64,000 nucleotides of DNA from Nocardioides carbamazepini (GCF_024614185.1 NZ_JAHTLF010000016.1:992001-1056000); one strand, 5' to 3'; shown: positions 17,966-26,512, counted from the first letter of the stretch. Notes: generated from the letters alone by a model not told the origin. A program made the numbers and translations.

Positions 17966-18155
17966 CCGCTGGGAGGGGGCGCCTCCTGGGGCGGTCCGGG
18001 CAGCATCGGCACCGCCCAGAACTTTTCGTCGACCTTGTCCGATGCCGGCGTAACCCGCCCGTCGGGGGGTCGTTGAACGAAGCGAGCCCGGGAATCACGC
18101 TCCCTCCCGAAGCCCGGGCTCGGTCCAGGCGCTGTCCATCAGCTGCGTGGACAAT

Positions 18156-18192
18156 CAGGGCCCGGCCACCCTCCCTCCCCGGCCGGGCCCTG
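18156..18192 (+). terminator. Hairpin downstream of the GMC oxidase gene
   Basis: Perfect 12-bp arms (18156-18167 CAGGGCCCGGCC and 18181-18192) with a C-rich 13-base loop. Four T residues at 18198-18201 follow. It lies 190 bp beyond the gene and may serve the gabD2-GMC operon. Confidence 0.65.
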
Positions 18193-18220
18193 GTGCGTTT
18201 TCGGGCGCGCGGCTTCTCTT

Positions 18221-18281
18221 GTCGCACCCGGCATTCGGGTCGTGGATCTGCCGTGATGGCGACCCGATTGCCGGGTACGAC
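18221..18281. repeat. 61-bp imperfect inverted-repeat element, copy 1
   Basis: About 54 of 61 bases match copy 2 at 19398-19458. The unit starts GTCGCACCCGGCATTC and ends with the near-reverse-complement GATTGCCGGGTACGAC, so each unit can fold into a long hairpin. The two copies flank the AbiEi-like gene in the same orientation. Confidence 0.8.
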
Positions 18282-18346
18282 GTACCCGGCCCGGTCCCTG
18301 TGGAGAGCGGCTACGACGGATCGTCCCGGCGGCGCATGCTTCCTGG

Positions 18347-19393
18347 ATGTTCCCGCACCCGGTGACCCGACCCGGAGTCGCTCTGCCGTGCCGCGTCGAC
18401 CCGACCGGGCGGACCGGGCCGACGCCGGGGCAGGCCCGCGGTCCGCGCTGGCGGCGGGTCGCACCCGGCTGGTGCGTTCCGGCGGGCTGCGACGGGGGGA
18501 TGCTCGACCAGAGGGTGGTCGAGGCGCTCGCCGGCCTGCCGGCCGATGCGGCAGCCACCGGGTGGGCGGCCCTCGGATGGCGCGGAGCGCGGTGGTTCCG
18601 GGGACTCGCGGCGGACGGCCGCACCCGGTTGGACGTGCCGATCGCCCTCGCGAGTCGCGGTGCCCGCCCGCGTGCCGGAGTCGTGCTGACCGAGGACTGG
18701 CTGTTCGAAGCCGACGTCGAGGTGGTCGACGGGCTGCCTGTCACCCGCGTCGAGCGGGCGGTGGCGTTCGAGGCCTGTCGCGCCTCGAGCGTCCCGGGCG
18801 CGGTCCGGGTGATCGACATGGCCTGCGCGGACGACCTCACCGATCTCCACCGACTGACGAGGTACGTCGCCGGACTGATCGCGCGCCCGGGCGTCCGTAC
18901 CCTCCGGGCCGCCCTCGAGATCGCTGACGAGAACGCCTGGTCGCCCCCGGAGGTCGAGATGCGGCTGGCCTGGCTCCGACGGGTGCCGTCCGCCGTTCTG
19001 CGGACCAACTGCCCCTTGTTCGATCCGTGGGCGCCGGCGGGCCGCCACCTGGTCACACCGGATCTGGTGGACCTGGCGGCCGGAGTGGTCGGCGAGTACG
19101 ACGGCGCGCCCCACCTCGCGCGCGGCGTACGCCGCAAGGATCTCGAACGCGATGCGCTCTACCGTGAGCTCGACCTGGAGATCGTCGTGATGATGTCCGA
19201 GGATCGACGCGACCTGTCTGCCTTCTTCGCCCGGTTGGACGCGGCGTACCGAAGGGCCGCGGAGCGCCCCGACCGCCCCCGTTGCTGGACGGTGGAGCAG
19301 CCCGACTGGTGGACCGACACCTCGACCGTGGCGCGCCGTCGAGCCCTGGACGAGCACCAGCGCAGGATCTGGCTGCGTCGGCTGGCCGGGTGA
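18347..19393 (+). CDS. AbiEi-like / DUF559-type nuclease-fold protein
   Basis: A protein of up to 348 residues. The N-terminal part (PRWRRVAPGWCVPAG) resembles the winged-helix tip of type IV antitoxin AbiEi-like proteins. The C-terminal third looks like a Vsr/DUF559 endonuclease fold: SPPEVEMRLAW, LVTPDLVDLAAGVVGEYDG and LERDALYRELDLEIVVM, with E...PDLVD...E acidic residues suitable for a PD-(D/E)XK site. Such genes are common multi-copy orphans in Nocardioides-type genomes. No ribosome site is evident, so the start could be an inner codon. No toxin partner lies next to it. It is flanked by two copies of a 61-bp repeat. Function unknown. Confidence 0.65.
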   Translation: MFPHPVTRPGVALPCRVDPTGRTGPTPGQARGPRWRRVAPGWCVPAGCDGGMLDQRVVEALAGLPADAAATGWAALGWRGARWFRGLAADGRTRLDVPIALASRGARPRAGVVLTEDWLFEADVEVVDGLPVTRVERAVAFEACRASSVPGAVRVIDMACADDLTDLHRLTRYVAGLIARPGVRTLRAALEIADENAWSPPEVEMRLAWLRRVPSAVLRTNCPLFDPWAPAGRHLVTPDLVDLAAGVVGEYDGAPHLARGVRRKDLERDALYRELDLEIVVMMSEDRRDLSAFFARLDAAYRRAAERPDRPRCWTVEQPDWWTDTSTVARRRALDEHQRRIWLRRLAG

Positions 19394-19397
19394 GCCG

Positions 19398-19458
19398 TCG
19401 TACCCGGCATTCCGGTCGCGGATCCACCGTGATCGCGACCCGAATGCCGGGTACGACG
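19398..19458. repeat. 61-bp imperfect inverted-repeat element, copy 2
   Basis: Starts 4 bases after the AbiEi-like stop and ends 41 bases before guaA. The left half (GTCGTACCCGGCATTC) and the reverse complement of the right half share the same first 16 bases, giving a stable hairpin that could also terminate the upstream gene. Confidence 0.8.
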
Positions 19459-19499
19459 CGGGTTCGGGGCCACAGGCACCGGCTCGATACGATTCGGCC

Positions 19500-21086
19500 A
19501 TGACGCAGGCCGTGGAGAACCAGCCCGAGCACGACCTGGTCCTGGTGGTGGACTTCGGGGCCCAGTACGCCCAGCTCATCGCCCGCCGGGTGCGCGAGGC
19601 GCGCGTCTACTCCGAGATCGTGCCGCACACCATGCCGGTCGCCGAGATGGTCGCGCGCAACCCGAAGGCGATCATCCTCTCCGGCGGCCCCTCGTCGGTC
19701 TATGCCGAGGGCGCGCCGAAGGTCGACCCGGCCATCTTCACGGCCGGCCCGGCGGTGTTCGGCATGTGCTACGGCTTCCAGCTGATGGCCGCGAACCTCG
19801 GCGGCACCGTCTCCGCGACGGGCGCGCGGGAGTACGGCCGGACCCGGGTCACCACCAGCCTGCCGGGCACGCTGCTCGCCGGCCTCCCGGCCGAGCACAA
19901 CGCCTGGATGTCGCACGGCGACTCGGTCAGCGCGGCCCCCGAGGGCTTCACCGTCCTCGCCTCGACCGAGGTCACCCCTGTCGCGGCCTTCGAGGACGTC
20001 GACCGCGGCCTGGCCGGCGTCCAGTGGCACCCCGAGGTGCTGCACTCCGAGCACGGCCAGAAGATCCTCGAGCACTTCCTCTGGGACATCGCCGGCTGCC
20101 GCCAGACCTGGACCATCGGCAATATCGCCGAGGAGCAGATCGCCCGGATCCGCGAGCAGATCGGCCCCGACGGCCGCGCCATCTGCGGGCTGTCCGGCGG
20201 CGTCGACTCCGCCGTCGCCGCGGCCATCGTGCAGAAGGCGATCGGCGACCGGCTCACCTGCGTCTACGTCGACCACGGGCTCATGCGCAAGGGCGAGACC
20301 GAGCAGATCGAGCGTGACTTCGTCGCCGCGACGGGCGCCAAGCTGGTCATCGTCGACGCCGAGAAGCAGTTCCTCGAGGCCCTCGCCGGTGTCAGCGAGC
20401 CGGAGGCCAAGCGCAAGATCATCGGCCGCGAGTTCATCCGCGCCTTCGAGGGGGCCGAGCTCGAGGTGATCAAGGGTGCGCCCGAGGGGAGCAAGGTCGG
20501 CTTCCTGGTCCAGGGCACGCTCTACCCGGACATCGTCGAGTCCGGCCACGGCGCCGGCACCTCGACCATCAAGTCCCACCACAACGTCGGTGGGCTGCCG
20601 GAGGACCTCGAGTTCGAGCTGGTCGAGCCGCTGCGCGAGCTCTTCAAGGACGAGGTCCGCGCCGTCGGTGCCCAGCTCGGCCTGCCCAGCGTCATCGTCC
20701 AGCGCCAGCCGTTCCCGGGCCCCGGCCTCGGGATCCGGATCATCGGCGAGGTCACCCGCGAGCGCCTCGACCTCCTCCGCGACGCGGATGCCATCGCCCG
20801 CGAGGAGATGACCGCCGCCGGCCTCGACGGCGACATCTGGCAGATGCCCGTCGTCCTGCTGGCCGACGTCCGCTCGGTCGGCGTCCAGGGCGACGGCCGC
20901 ACCTACGGTCACCCCGTCGTGCTCCGCCCGGTCACCTCCGAGGACGCGATGACCGCCGACTGGGCCCGGCTGCCCTATGACGTCCTGGAGAAGATCTCGA
21001 CCCGGATCACCAACGAGGTGGCCGAGGTCAACCGGGTCACCGTCGACATCACCTCGAAGCCCCCGGGCACCATCGAGTGGGAGTAG
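19500..21086 (+). CDS. guaA: GMP synthase (glutamine-hydrolysing)
   Basis: A 528-residue enzyme that aminates XMP to GMP using glutamine and ATP. The class I amidotransferase domain starts at VVDFGAQYAQLIARRVRE; its nucleophile is the Cys in VFGMCYGFQ (about 90), with HPE in GVQWHPEVLHSE. The PP-loop of the ATP-pyrophosphatase is GLSGGVDSAVAA (about 230), and the C-terminal dimerisation domain ends in the conserved TSKPPGTIEWE. Full length. It is a single-gene unit after copy 2 of the 61-bp repeat. Confidence 0.98.
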   Translation: MTQAVENQPEHDLVLVVDFGAQYAQLIARRVREARVYSEIVPHTMPVAEMVARNPKAIILSGGPSSVYAEGAPKVDPAIFTAGPAVFGMCYGFQLMAANLGGTVSATGAREYGRTRVTTSLPGTLLAGLPAEHNAWMSHGDSVSAAPEGFTVLASTEVTPVAAFEDVDRGLAGVQWHPEVLHSEHGQKILEHFLWDIAGCRQTWTIGNIAEEQIARIREQIGPDGRAICGLSGGVDSAVAAAIVQKAIGDRLTCVYVDHGLMRKGETEQIERDFVAATGAKLVIVDAEKQFLEALAGVSEPEAKRKIIGREFIRAFEGAELEVIKGAPEGSKVGFLVQGTLYPDIVESGHGAGTSTIKSHHNVGGLPEDLEFELVEPLRELFKDEVRAVGAQLGLPSVIVQRQPFPGPGLGIRIIGEVTRERLDLLRDADAIAREEMTAAGLDGDIWQMPVVLLADVRSVGVQGDGRTYGHPVVLRPVTSEDAMTADWARLPYDVLEKISTRITNEVAEVNRVTVDITSKPPGTIEWE

Positions 21087-21507
21087 TCCGGGCGGGGTGA
21101 CCCGCGCGAACACCGGCTGAGATGTATCTGTGGGCCACCGTAGCTCGATGCCAGCTGAGTCGAGCGGCATTGCAGCGCCCCGTGGTGGGTGACGGTGAGG
21201 GTCCGAGTCGAGCACTTTCGTCGAGGTCCACAGGTCGCTGCGCGACCTGTGCCGCCCGTTCGACGAAGCGAAGCGGCCGGACTCTCCGCGCGCACGTCGT
21301 GCGGCGGACAGTCTCGCGGGGCCTTTCTTTCGGCGGTCAACATCCGGTGAACGGGCTGTGGCAGGCGCGCAGGGGTCCCTATCCACCCATGTGGTGACCG
21401 GTTGTCGCGACGAGGTCGCGGCGGTCTTCACGCCGATTGAAGCGTGCTGTTCGGTGCGGATGATCGGGTAGTTCCCCCAATCCGCGTCGGCGTCCCATCC
21501 GGCAGCG
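21087..21507. other. Intergenic region with nested hairpin
   Basis: A 421-bp stretch without a credible gene on either strand. It contains a nested hairpin: CACAGGTCGC 21229-21238 pairs with 21242-21251 around a 3-base loop, with TTCGTCGA 21217-21224 facing TCGACGAA 21260-21267. A GCCTTTCTTTC run follows at ~21325. I see no tRNA. The region may hold the guaA terminator or a small RNA; nothing more can be supported. Confidence 0.5.
21217..21267. terminator. Nested hairpin downstream of guaA
   Basis: The inner 10-bp stem has a 3-base loop and the outer 8-bp arms are exact. It lies 130 bp after guaA. The distance makes the terminator role uncertain. Confidence 0.4.
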
Positions 21508-22374
21508 CTATGTGACAAGTGCGTCGCTCAGGTCGGACAGGAAGGTCGGGTACGGGAGCTGTGGAGGGCGGACTTCCGCACAGGCGATGATTCCGGCGCG
21601 GCGCCAGTGCTCCTTGCGGATGGCGATGCTGGTCCCCGTCTGAGTCTCCACGCCAACCCGCGCCGAGAACCGGGCGACCTCTGCGAGAGCCCCGGGCAGG
21701 CCGCCGGACGTCCAGGCGCGGGCGGCAGCCACCAGATCGGATGGCTGGGAGATGCCGCACGCCACGGCACTCGCGCCCGCGACGAGGTCCTCGACAAGGT
21801 TGGCTCCGCCCAGTCCGCTGAGCAGCTGTAGGTGCGGCAGCGCCACGGCCAAGCCGTGGATGCGGCGGAACGTCGGAGGAGCCTCGCACTTGACCGCGAC
21901 GACGGCCGGAGCCGCTCGCAGTGCGTCGACCAGGTCGTCCAACGCGATCGAGACGCCGGTCGGTCCCGGATAGTCCTGCACCCACACCGGGAGCCCGCAC
22001 TCGAGGTGGGCCGCCTGGAGCCGCTTCGCCACGAGCTCGGGGTCGGACGAGTGGACGGGCAACATGACTGCGGCGAGACGGTCGGCTCGAGGGGGGATCA
22101 GGGTCCGCAGGTCGTCGAGGTGGCCTTCGTCGTCAAGCGCCATGACGGTGGCCACGACCGGATGGTCGCCCGCACTGGCCAGCACCGTGTCGAGCACGGC
22201 GGCGCGTTCTTCGCGCGCCAGCGCGCTGGGCTCGGCGATCACCGCCAGAGCGACCAAGCCATGGACTCCCTGGTCGAGCAGGGCTCGCACGTGCGCGGCC
22301 AACGATGCGTGGTCGACGGCCAGGTCAGAAGTGAACGGGGTCAGCACCATTCCCCACACAGGCACCTCGGTCAT
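21508..22374 (-). CDS. DapA/NanA-family aldolase (dihydrodipicolinate synthase family)
   Basis: A 288-residue class I (Schiff-base) aldolase-fold protein. VKCEAPPTFRR near residue 160 carries the likely Schiff-base lysine; VWQDYPG-like WVQDYPGPTGVS replaces the usual Tyr-Asn-Pro motif. The GVHGLVALAVIAEPSALAREER segment lacks the strict GTTGE of true DapA, so the substrate is probably a 2-oxo acid or aldol other than dihydrodipicolinate. The ATG at 22374 overlaps the stop of the truncated alanine dehydrogenase ORF (ATGA) and is preferred to one three codons upstream. It is the last gene of this leftward unit. Confidence 0.8.
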   Translation of the reverse strand: MTEVPVWGMVLTPFTSDLAVDHASLAAHVRALLDQGVHGLVALAVIAEPSALAREERAAVLDTVLASAGDHPVVATVMALDDEGHLDDLRTLIPPRADRLAAVMLPVHSSDPELVAKRLQAAHLECGLPVWVQDYPGPTGVSIALDDLVDALRAAPAVVAVKCEAPPTFRRIHGLAVALPHLQLLSGLGGANLVEDLVAGASAVACGISQPSDLVAAARAWTSGGLPGALAEVARFSARVGVETQTGTSIAIRKEHWRRAGIIACAEVRPPQLPYPTFLSDLSDALVT

Positions 22375-22574
22375 CGGCGACACACCGCGTCCCCGTCGGG
22401 CAGGACCGGCGTGCCGGCCGGGACGTAGTCCTCGTCGCCGGTCGACGACCCGAGACCGGCACCGGTCTGGACGACGACCTCGTGGCCGTGCGCCACCAGC
22501 TCGTGGACACCCATCGGCGTGATCGCCACCCGGTGCTCGTGGTTCTTGACTTCCTTGCGCACGCCGACGCGCAT
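22371..22574 (-). pseudogene. ald: Truncated alanine dehydrogenase (N-terminal 67 residues only)
   Basis: MRVGVRKEVKNHEHRVAITP, then GVHELVAHGHEVVVQTGAGLGSS and DEDYVPAG match the start of NAD-dependent alanine dehydrogenase closely. The frame stops at residue 67, where the enzyme should be ~370. The NAD domain and active site are absent, and no continuation was seen in other frames because the aldolase gene follows at once. GAGGAGAG precedes the ATG, so the fragment is probably still translated. Its TGA overlaps the aldolase ATG. It is either a decaying gene or a fragment kept as a translational leader. Confidence 0.75.
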
Positions 22575-22601
22575 CTGGTCTCTCCTCGGCCTCGTATGAT
22601 T

Positions 22602-22630
22602 AGATGCAATTCAAACAATACTGCATCCAA
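22602..22630. promoter_or_regulatory. Two copies of the GGATGCAATC-type motif
   Basis: AGATGCAATT at 22602-22611 and, on the minus strand, TTGGATGCAG at 22630-22621 lie in the divergent gap between the truncated ald and the cupin gene. The same core recurs before the GntR gene (24676-24685) and before the ABC operon (26564-26573). Candidate operator of the local GntR regulator. Confidence 0.5.
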
Positions 22631-22666
22631 TCTGATGTGATGGAGTGGGAGACCAAGGAGGCCGCC

Positions 22667-23059
22667 GTGACCGAGAACGACCGAAGCCGAAGTGTCGGGA
22701 CCGAGCTGTTGTTCGAGAACCATGTCGTACGGGTGTGGCGCATGCGTCTCGCGCCGGGGGAGTCGTGCTCGCCGCACATGCACGCCAACGACCACGTCCT
22801 GGTGTACGCCAACCCTTCGAAGATGGAGGCGCGCGAGGTGGGCAGCGACGGCGTCATTCGTCAGCCCTCGGACGAGGGATTCGTCCTCTACCGCGAGGTC
22901 GGCGTCGAAGGCCTGCCTGCCGACCACTGGATCACGAACGTCGGCGGCACCGACAGCACGCACTACATCGTCGAGATGCTCGGGCAGAGCCGGAGCGATG
23001 TCGCTCAGCCCCCGGTGCACAACGGCCGGGTGATCCCTGGCCTCGAGACCGACTGGTGA
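22667..23059 (+). CDS. Cupin-like small protein
   Basis: A 130-residue protein. The GTG start is chosen because AAGGAGG (22655-22661) lies five bases upstream; an ATG 21 codons earlier lacks a ribosome site. It reads as a single beta-barrel of the cupin type: ENHVVRVWRMRLAPGESCSPHMHANDHVLVYANP carries the H-M-H of motif 1, followed by WITNVGGTDSTHYIVEMLG. It resembles small cupins found in catabolic operons, possibly a lyase, isomerase or sensor. The stop overlaps the GTG of the hydrolase gene (GTGA). Confidence 0.65.
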   Translation: MTENDRSRSVGTELLFENHVVRVWRMRLAPGESCSPHMHANDHVLVYANPSKMEAREVGSDGVIRQPSDEGFVLYREVGVEGLPADHWITNVGGTDSTHYIVEMLGQSRSDVAQPPVHNGRVIPGLETDW

Positions 23060-23973
23060 GCGAGCTCTGGCGAGTCAACGGGATCGAGCTCGCGGTCGCA
23101 GCGGCCGGCGACGGCCCTGTGGTGCTGCTGGCGCACGGCTTTCCGGATCTCGGGGTCACCTGGCACCTGCAGGTGTCCCAGCTCATCGACGCCGGCTACC
23201 GCGTGCTCGTTCCCGACATGCGCGGCTACGGCGACAGCGCGCGCCCCGCCGCCCGATCGTCCTACGCGGTGCGCGAGATCGGTCGGGACCTGATCGGACT
23301 GCTGGACCACGAGGGTGTCGACCGGGCGCACGTCGTCGGTCACGACTGGGGCGCGCAGTGCGTCTGGGCCCTGGGGCTGGACCACCCGGAGCGCCTGCTC
23401 TCGCTGACCGGGCTGAGCGTGCCGCACACGCGCCCCGCGCCGGCGCCCCCGATCGAGATCCTTCGGCGTCGGCTGGGGGAGCGGTTCTACCAGGTCCGCT
23501 TCCAAGCAGAGGGTGCCGCCGAGCAGGCGTTGGAGCGCGACATCGCGGCGACGCTCGCCGCCGCGTTCAACGACGACTTCGAGGCGGTAGGTCGGCCGGC
23601 TGGGCCGCGAGACCGTCCGGCGTGGATGAGTGCGGACCTGTTCGCCCACCTCGTCGCCGTGTTCCGGCGGACAGGCTTCGCCGGCGGCCTGTCGTACTAC
23701 CGCAACATCGACGACAACTGGCGCGCGGCGTCCGCGCGCGACCAGCACCGCATCGAGGCGCCGTCGCTATTCCTGACGGGCAGCGCGGATCCGGTCGCCG
23801 CCTTCATGCGCGTGGACGACAGTCTGTTCGCCGACCTGCGTGTCGTCGTGGTCGAGGGCGCCGGACACTGGGTGCACCAGCAGGCGCCCGACCGCGTCGG
23901 GACGGCGCTCCTCGAGCACCTGCGCCGCGCGGACGAGCTGGCCGGCGCCGGCGAGACCGACGCCGAGGCCTAG
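23056..23973 (+). CDS. Alpha/beta hydrolase, epoxide-hydrolase-like
   Basis: A 305-residue alpha/beta hydrolase. LLAHGFPDLGVTWHLQ is the HGFP oxyanion motif of epoxide hydrolases, and DMRGYGDSARP follows. The nucleophile motif is VGHDWGAQ (Asp, as in epoxide hydrolases and dehalogenases, not Ser). The acid lies near GSADPVAA and the base is His in EGAGHWVHQQAP. GTG start overlaps the cupin stop. It converges with the GntR gene; both stop codons share the CTAG at 23970-23973. Likely substrate: an epoxide or halogenated intermediate of this locus. Confidence 0.85.
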   Translation: MSELWRVNGIELAVAAAGDGPVVLLAHGFPDLGVTWHLQVSQLIDAGYRVLVPDMRGYGDSARPAARSSYAVREIGRDLIGLLDHEGVDRAHVVGHDWGAQCVWALGLDHPERLLSLTGLSVPHTRPAPAPPIEILRRRLGERFYQVRFQAEGAAEQALERDIAATLAAAFNDDFEAVGRPAGPRDRPAWMSADLFAHLVAVFRRTGFAGGLSYYRNIDDNWRAASARDQHRIEAPSLFLTGSADPVAAFMRVDDSLFADLRVVVVEGAGHWVHQQAPDRVGTALLEHLRRADELAGAGETDAEA

Positions 23974-24644
23974 GAGCTTCGCTCGATCCAGTGCGCCGCG
24001 GCCTCCACCGAGCTGCGGATGTGGTCGCTCATCAGGGTGCGAGCTCGCTCGGCGTCCTGGGCGATGATCGCGTCGGCGATGGCCTGGTGCTCCGCCATGT
24101 TCCGGGCGATCAGACGAGAGCTCCCGGCATAGGCGCCGAAGGAGATGTTGTGCGGCAGCCTGCGTCGCAGGTCGGCGATCGCCTGCTGCAGGTGGCGATT
24201 CCCCGACGCCTCGAGGATCGTCGAGTGGAACGCCTCGTTCGACTCCCTCCAGCGTTCGGCGAGCTCCTCGCCTGGTCCGGTCACCTCGAAGGCCGCTTCG
24301 AAGTCCTGCCAGGCCACCGTCATCCGCTCCGCTTGGGCGTCGTCGATGTGGACGGCGGCGAGCGACGCTGCCAGGCCCTCCAGCTCGGCGCGGACGACGC
24401 CGATCTCGCGCACGTCCTGGCTCGACTGGCCGTTGACCCGCGCGCCGCGGTTGGGCTCGATGGTCACCAGGTCCTGCGCGGCCATGATGCGCAGCGCCTC
24501 TCGCACCGGAGTTCGGCTGATGCCGAACTCCCGGGCGATGGCGTCGTGACGTAGCCAGGTGCCCACCGGGATGCTCCCGAGGATGATGCGGTGCTGGAGC
24601 TCGGCGGCGACGCGCTCGCTCATCGACTCGCTGCTGCTGCTCAC
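23970..24644 (-). CDS. GntR-family regulator (FCD subfamily)
   Basis: A 224-residue regulator. The winged-helix is at residues 10-75 (ERVAAELQHRIILGSIPVGTWLRHDAIAREFGISRTPVREALRIMAAQDLV). The FCD ligand domain follows with helices rich in His and Asp/Glu (EAFHSTILEASGNRHL, MAEHQAIADAI, MSDHI) that could hold a metal and a carboxylate effector. GTG start is preferred to an upstream ATG because GAGGAG lies six bases before it. A GGATGCAATC motif is at 24676-24685 in its leader, which suggests autoregulation. Probable controller of the flanking catabolic genes. Confidence 0.88.
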   Translation of the reverse strand: MSSSSESMSERVAAELQHRIILGSIPVGTWLRHDAIAREFGISRTPVREALRIMAAQDLVTIEPNRGARVNGQSSQDVREIGVVRAELEGLAASLAAVHIDDAQAERMTVAWQDFEAAFEVTGPGEELAERWRESNEAFHSTILEASGNRHLQQAIADLRRRLPHNISFGAYAGSSRLIARNMAEHQAIADAIIAQDAERARTLMSDHIRSSVEAAAHWIERSS

Positions 24645-24675
24645 CGGTCGCTCCTCGATCCTCTGGGTGTCCGAT

Positions 24676-24685
24676 GATTGCATCC
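24676..24685 (-). promoter_or_regulatory. GGATGCAATC motif upstream of the GntR gene
   Basis: The plus strand reads GATTGCATCC. It is identical in its ten bases to the site at 26564-26573 and lies about 30 bp before the GntR start. Confidence 0.5.
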
Positions 24686-24727
24686 CACTGGGACGGGACT
24701 GCACGGACCCGCCGCGCGCCGCGCTCT

Positions 24728-26512
24728 TCACCGGCCGACCGCGTAGCCCTGCGCGCCGCGCGGGTTGGCTGCCGCGGACACTCTGCCGGTGTCGTCGTGA
24801 GCGGCCAGCGACAACCGGCCCAGCGACCATCCTGCGGACGTCGTCACCACGTGACCTCGCGACCGGAGCTCCTCGATGAGTCGCGGGTCGAACCGGTCCT
24901 CGATCACCGCACCTCCCGGGGTCCACGTGCGGGGCCAGAAGCTCCCTGGCGCGCTGGTCGTGTGGAACATCGGCGCCTCGATCGCCGCCTGTGGGGACTG
25001 GCCCGCCACGAGGAGGCGGAGCAGCAGCACCAGCTGCCACTGGTCCTGCTGGTCGCCGCCGGGGCTGCCCATGGCGATCACCCGTCCGGGGGCCGTCACG
25101 ATCGTCGGCGTCAGGGTGGTGCGAGGTCGCGCACCCGGTCGCAGGGCCGAGGGACTGTCCGGGTCGAGGTGGGTCATCTGCAGCCGGGTCCCGAGAGCGA
25201 AGCCCAGCTCGGGAATCGTCGGAGAGGACTGCAGCCACCCGCCCGACGGGGTGGCCGAGACGGCGTTGCCCCAGCGGTCGACGACGTCGACATGGCACGT
25301 GTCGCCTCGGGTGTCCCCGTTCCACTGCACCGTCGGCTCGCCGGTCGTGGGGAGGGTCAGCTCGTCGGCCTCGGCGACGACCAGGGGCGGACGATACGTG
25401 CCGAGCCCGGCTCCCGCCCCCGGTCGAAACGCGTGCGACGCGGTGTCGTGCACCAGGCCCTGGCGGTGCTGGGCGTACTCGGTCGAGAGCAGTGTCCTGA
25501 GCCCGTCCGCACCGAGTCCCTCGCCGTAGTGCGCGTCGCGATCGGCCAGGGCCAGCTTGAGCGCCTCGAGCGTCCGGTGCACCCCGTCGGCGGTGTCGAG
25601 GTCGAGCTCGTGATCGTCGTACTGCTCGAGGATGGCGAGGGCCTGGAGCAGCACCGGGCCCTGCGTCCATGCCCCGGCCTTGTGCACCTGGTGGCCGCGG
25701 AACTCGCGGCTCACGCTCGGCTCCCAGTGCGCGACGTACGCCGCCATGTCGGCCGCGTCGAGGACGCCGCGGTGTTCCCGGCCGTCCGAGTGGGCGTGCC
25801 CGGAGGCGGTCACGAAGGCCGTGACGGTCTCGGCGACGAACCCCGAGCGCCACAGCGCCCGGGCCGCGTCGATCTGCTCCTCGCGGCGTGCCGCCGACGC
25901 CGTCGACTCGTCGCGCAGACGCCGGAGTGTCGCGGCCCAGGCCTCGTTCCGGATCACGTCGCCGGCGCGAGGGGCCTGCCCACCCGAAAGCCACTGCTGC
26001 GCCGAGGTGGGCCACGAGGTGCGGAAGAGGTCCTCGACCTCGCTGATGACCCGCGCGGCCGAAGCCAGCACCGGGTGCCCGTGCTCGGCGTAGTGGACGG
26101 CGAACTCCAGTACGTCGCCCAATCTCCAGGTCCCATGGTCGCGAAGCAGGAGCAGCCACGCATCGACCGCGCCAGGCACGGCGGCGGCAAGTGCACCGGA
26201 GCCGGGCACCGCGGAGAATCCCTCCGAGCGTAGGTACTGGATGCTGGCTCCCCGAGGTGCCGGCCCCTGTCCACACAGCACCCGCGGCTCCTCTCCGGGC
26301 CGGGCGACCAGTGCGACGAGATCGCCACCCGGGCCGTTGAGGTGCGGCTCCACCACCTGGAGCACGAAGCCGGCGGCGACCGCGGCATCGAAGGCGTTGC
26401 CGCCGCGCTCGAGGACGGCCTGTCCGACCGCCGACGCCACCCAGTGCGTCGAGGCACACATCCCGAAGGTGCCTTCGAGCTCAGGCCTGGCCAGGAAGGC
26501 GGGTGGGTGCAT
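24728..26512 (-). CDS. Gamma-glutamyltransferase-family Ntn hydrolase (cytoplasmic)
   Basis: A 594-residue member of the gamma-glutamyltranspeptidase/acylase family. Seen: GNAFDAAVAAGFVLQVVEPHLNGPGGD, the autoprocessing Thr in RGDTCHVDVVDRWGNAVSATPSGGW (about 405) and the GSPGGDQQ stretch near the C-terminus. The ATG at 26512 follows AAGGAG; the frame is open 37 codons further upstream but without start signals. There is no signal peptide, unlike secreted GGTs, so it probably acts on an internal gamma-glutamyl or amide substrate. It is divergent from the ABC importer and shares its 126-bp control region. Cephalosporin-acylase-like activity is an alternative. Confidence 0.87.
   Translation of the reverse strand: MHPPAFLARPELEGTFGMCASTHWVASAVGQAVLERGGNAFDAAVAAGFVLQVVEPHLNGPGGDLVALVARPGEEPRVLCGQGPAPRGASIQYLRSEGFSAVPGSGALAAAVPGAVDAWLLLLRDHGTWRLGDVLEFAVHYAEHGHPVLASAARVISEVEDLFRTSWPTSAQQWLSGGQAPRAGDVIRNEAWAATLRRLRDESTASAARREEQIDAARALWRSGFVAETVTAFVTASGHAHSDGREHRGVLDAADMAAYVAHWEPSVSREFRGHQVHKAGAWTQGPVLLQALAILEQYDDHELDLDTADGVHRTLEALKLALADRDAHYGEGLGADGLRTLLSTEYAQHRQGLVHDTASHAFRPGAGAGLGTYRPPLVVAEADELTLPTTGEPTVQWNGDTRGDTCHVDVVDRWGNAVSATPSGGWLQSSPTIPELGFALGTRLQMTHLDPDSPSALRPGARPRTTLTPTIVTAPGRVIAMGSPGGDQQDQWQLVLLLRLLVAGQSPQAAIEAPMFHTTSAPGSFWPRTWTPGGAVIEDRFDPRLIEELRSRGHVVTTSAGWSLGRLSLAAHDDTGRVSAAANPRGAQGYAVGR

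Larger units (their letters stand above)
17966..18346. other. Intergenic region with hairpins and repeat copy 1
   Basis: A 381-bp spacer with no convincing gene. It holds a 9-bp-stem hairpin (GAGCCCGGG 18084-18092 with 18113-18121), the terminator-like hairpin at 18156-18192, and the first copy of a 61-bp repeat at 18221-18281. The end of the repeat also forms a short perfect palindrome at 18271-18289. No clear promoter for the next gene was found. Confidence 0.6.

Noticed and set aside
18221..19458. Complete insertion sequence
   Set aside because: The enclosed protein is nuclease/antitoxin-like without transposase motifs, and no target duplication could be identified.
21087..21507. tRNA or riboswitch downstream of guaA
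   Set aside because: No cloverleaf or known aptamer core could be recognised; only nested hairpins.
23970..26459. Extension of the GntR frame far upstream through the gamma-glutamyltransferase gene
   Set aside because: The regulator's domain begins only at ~24.6 kb, where a GTG with GAGGAG is found; the rest is antisense-type noise.
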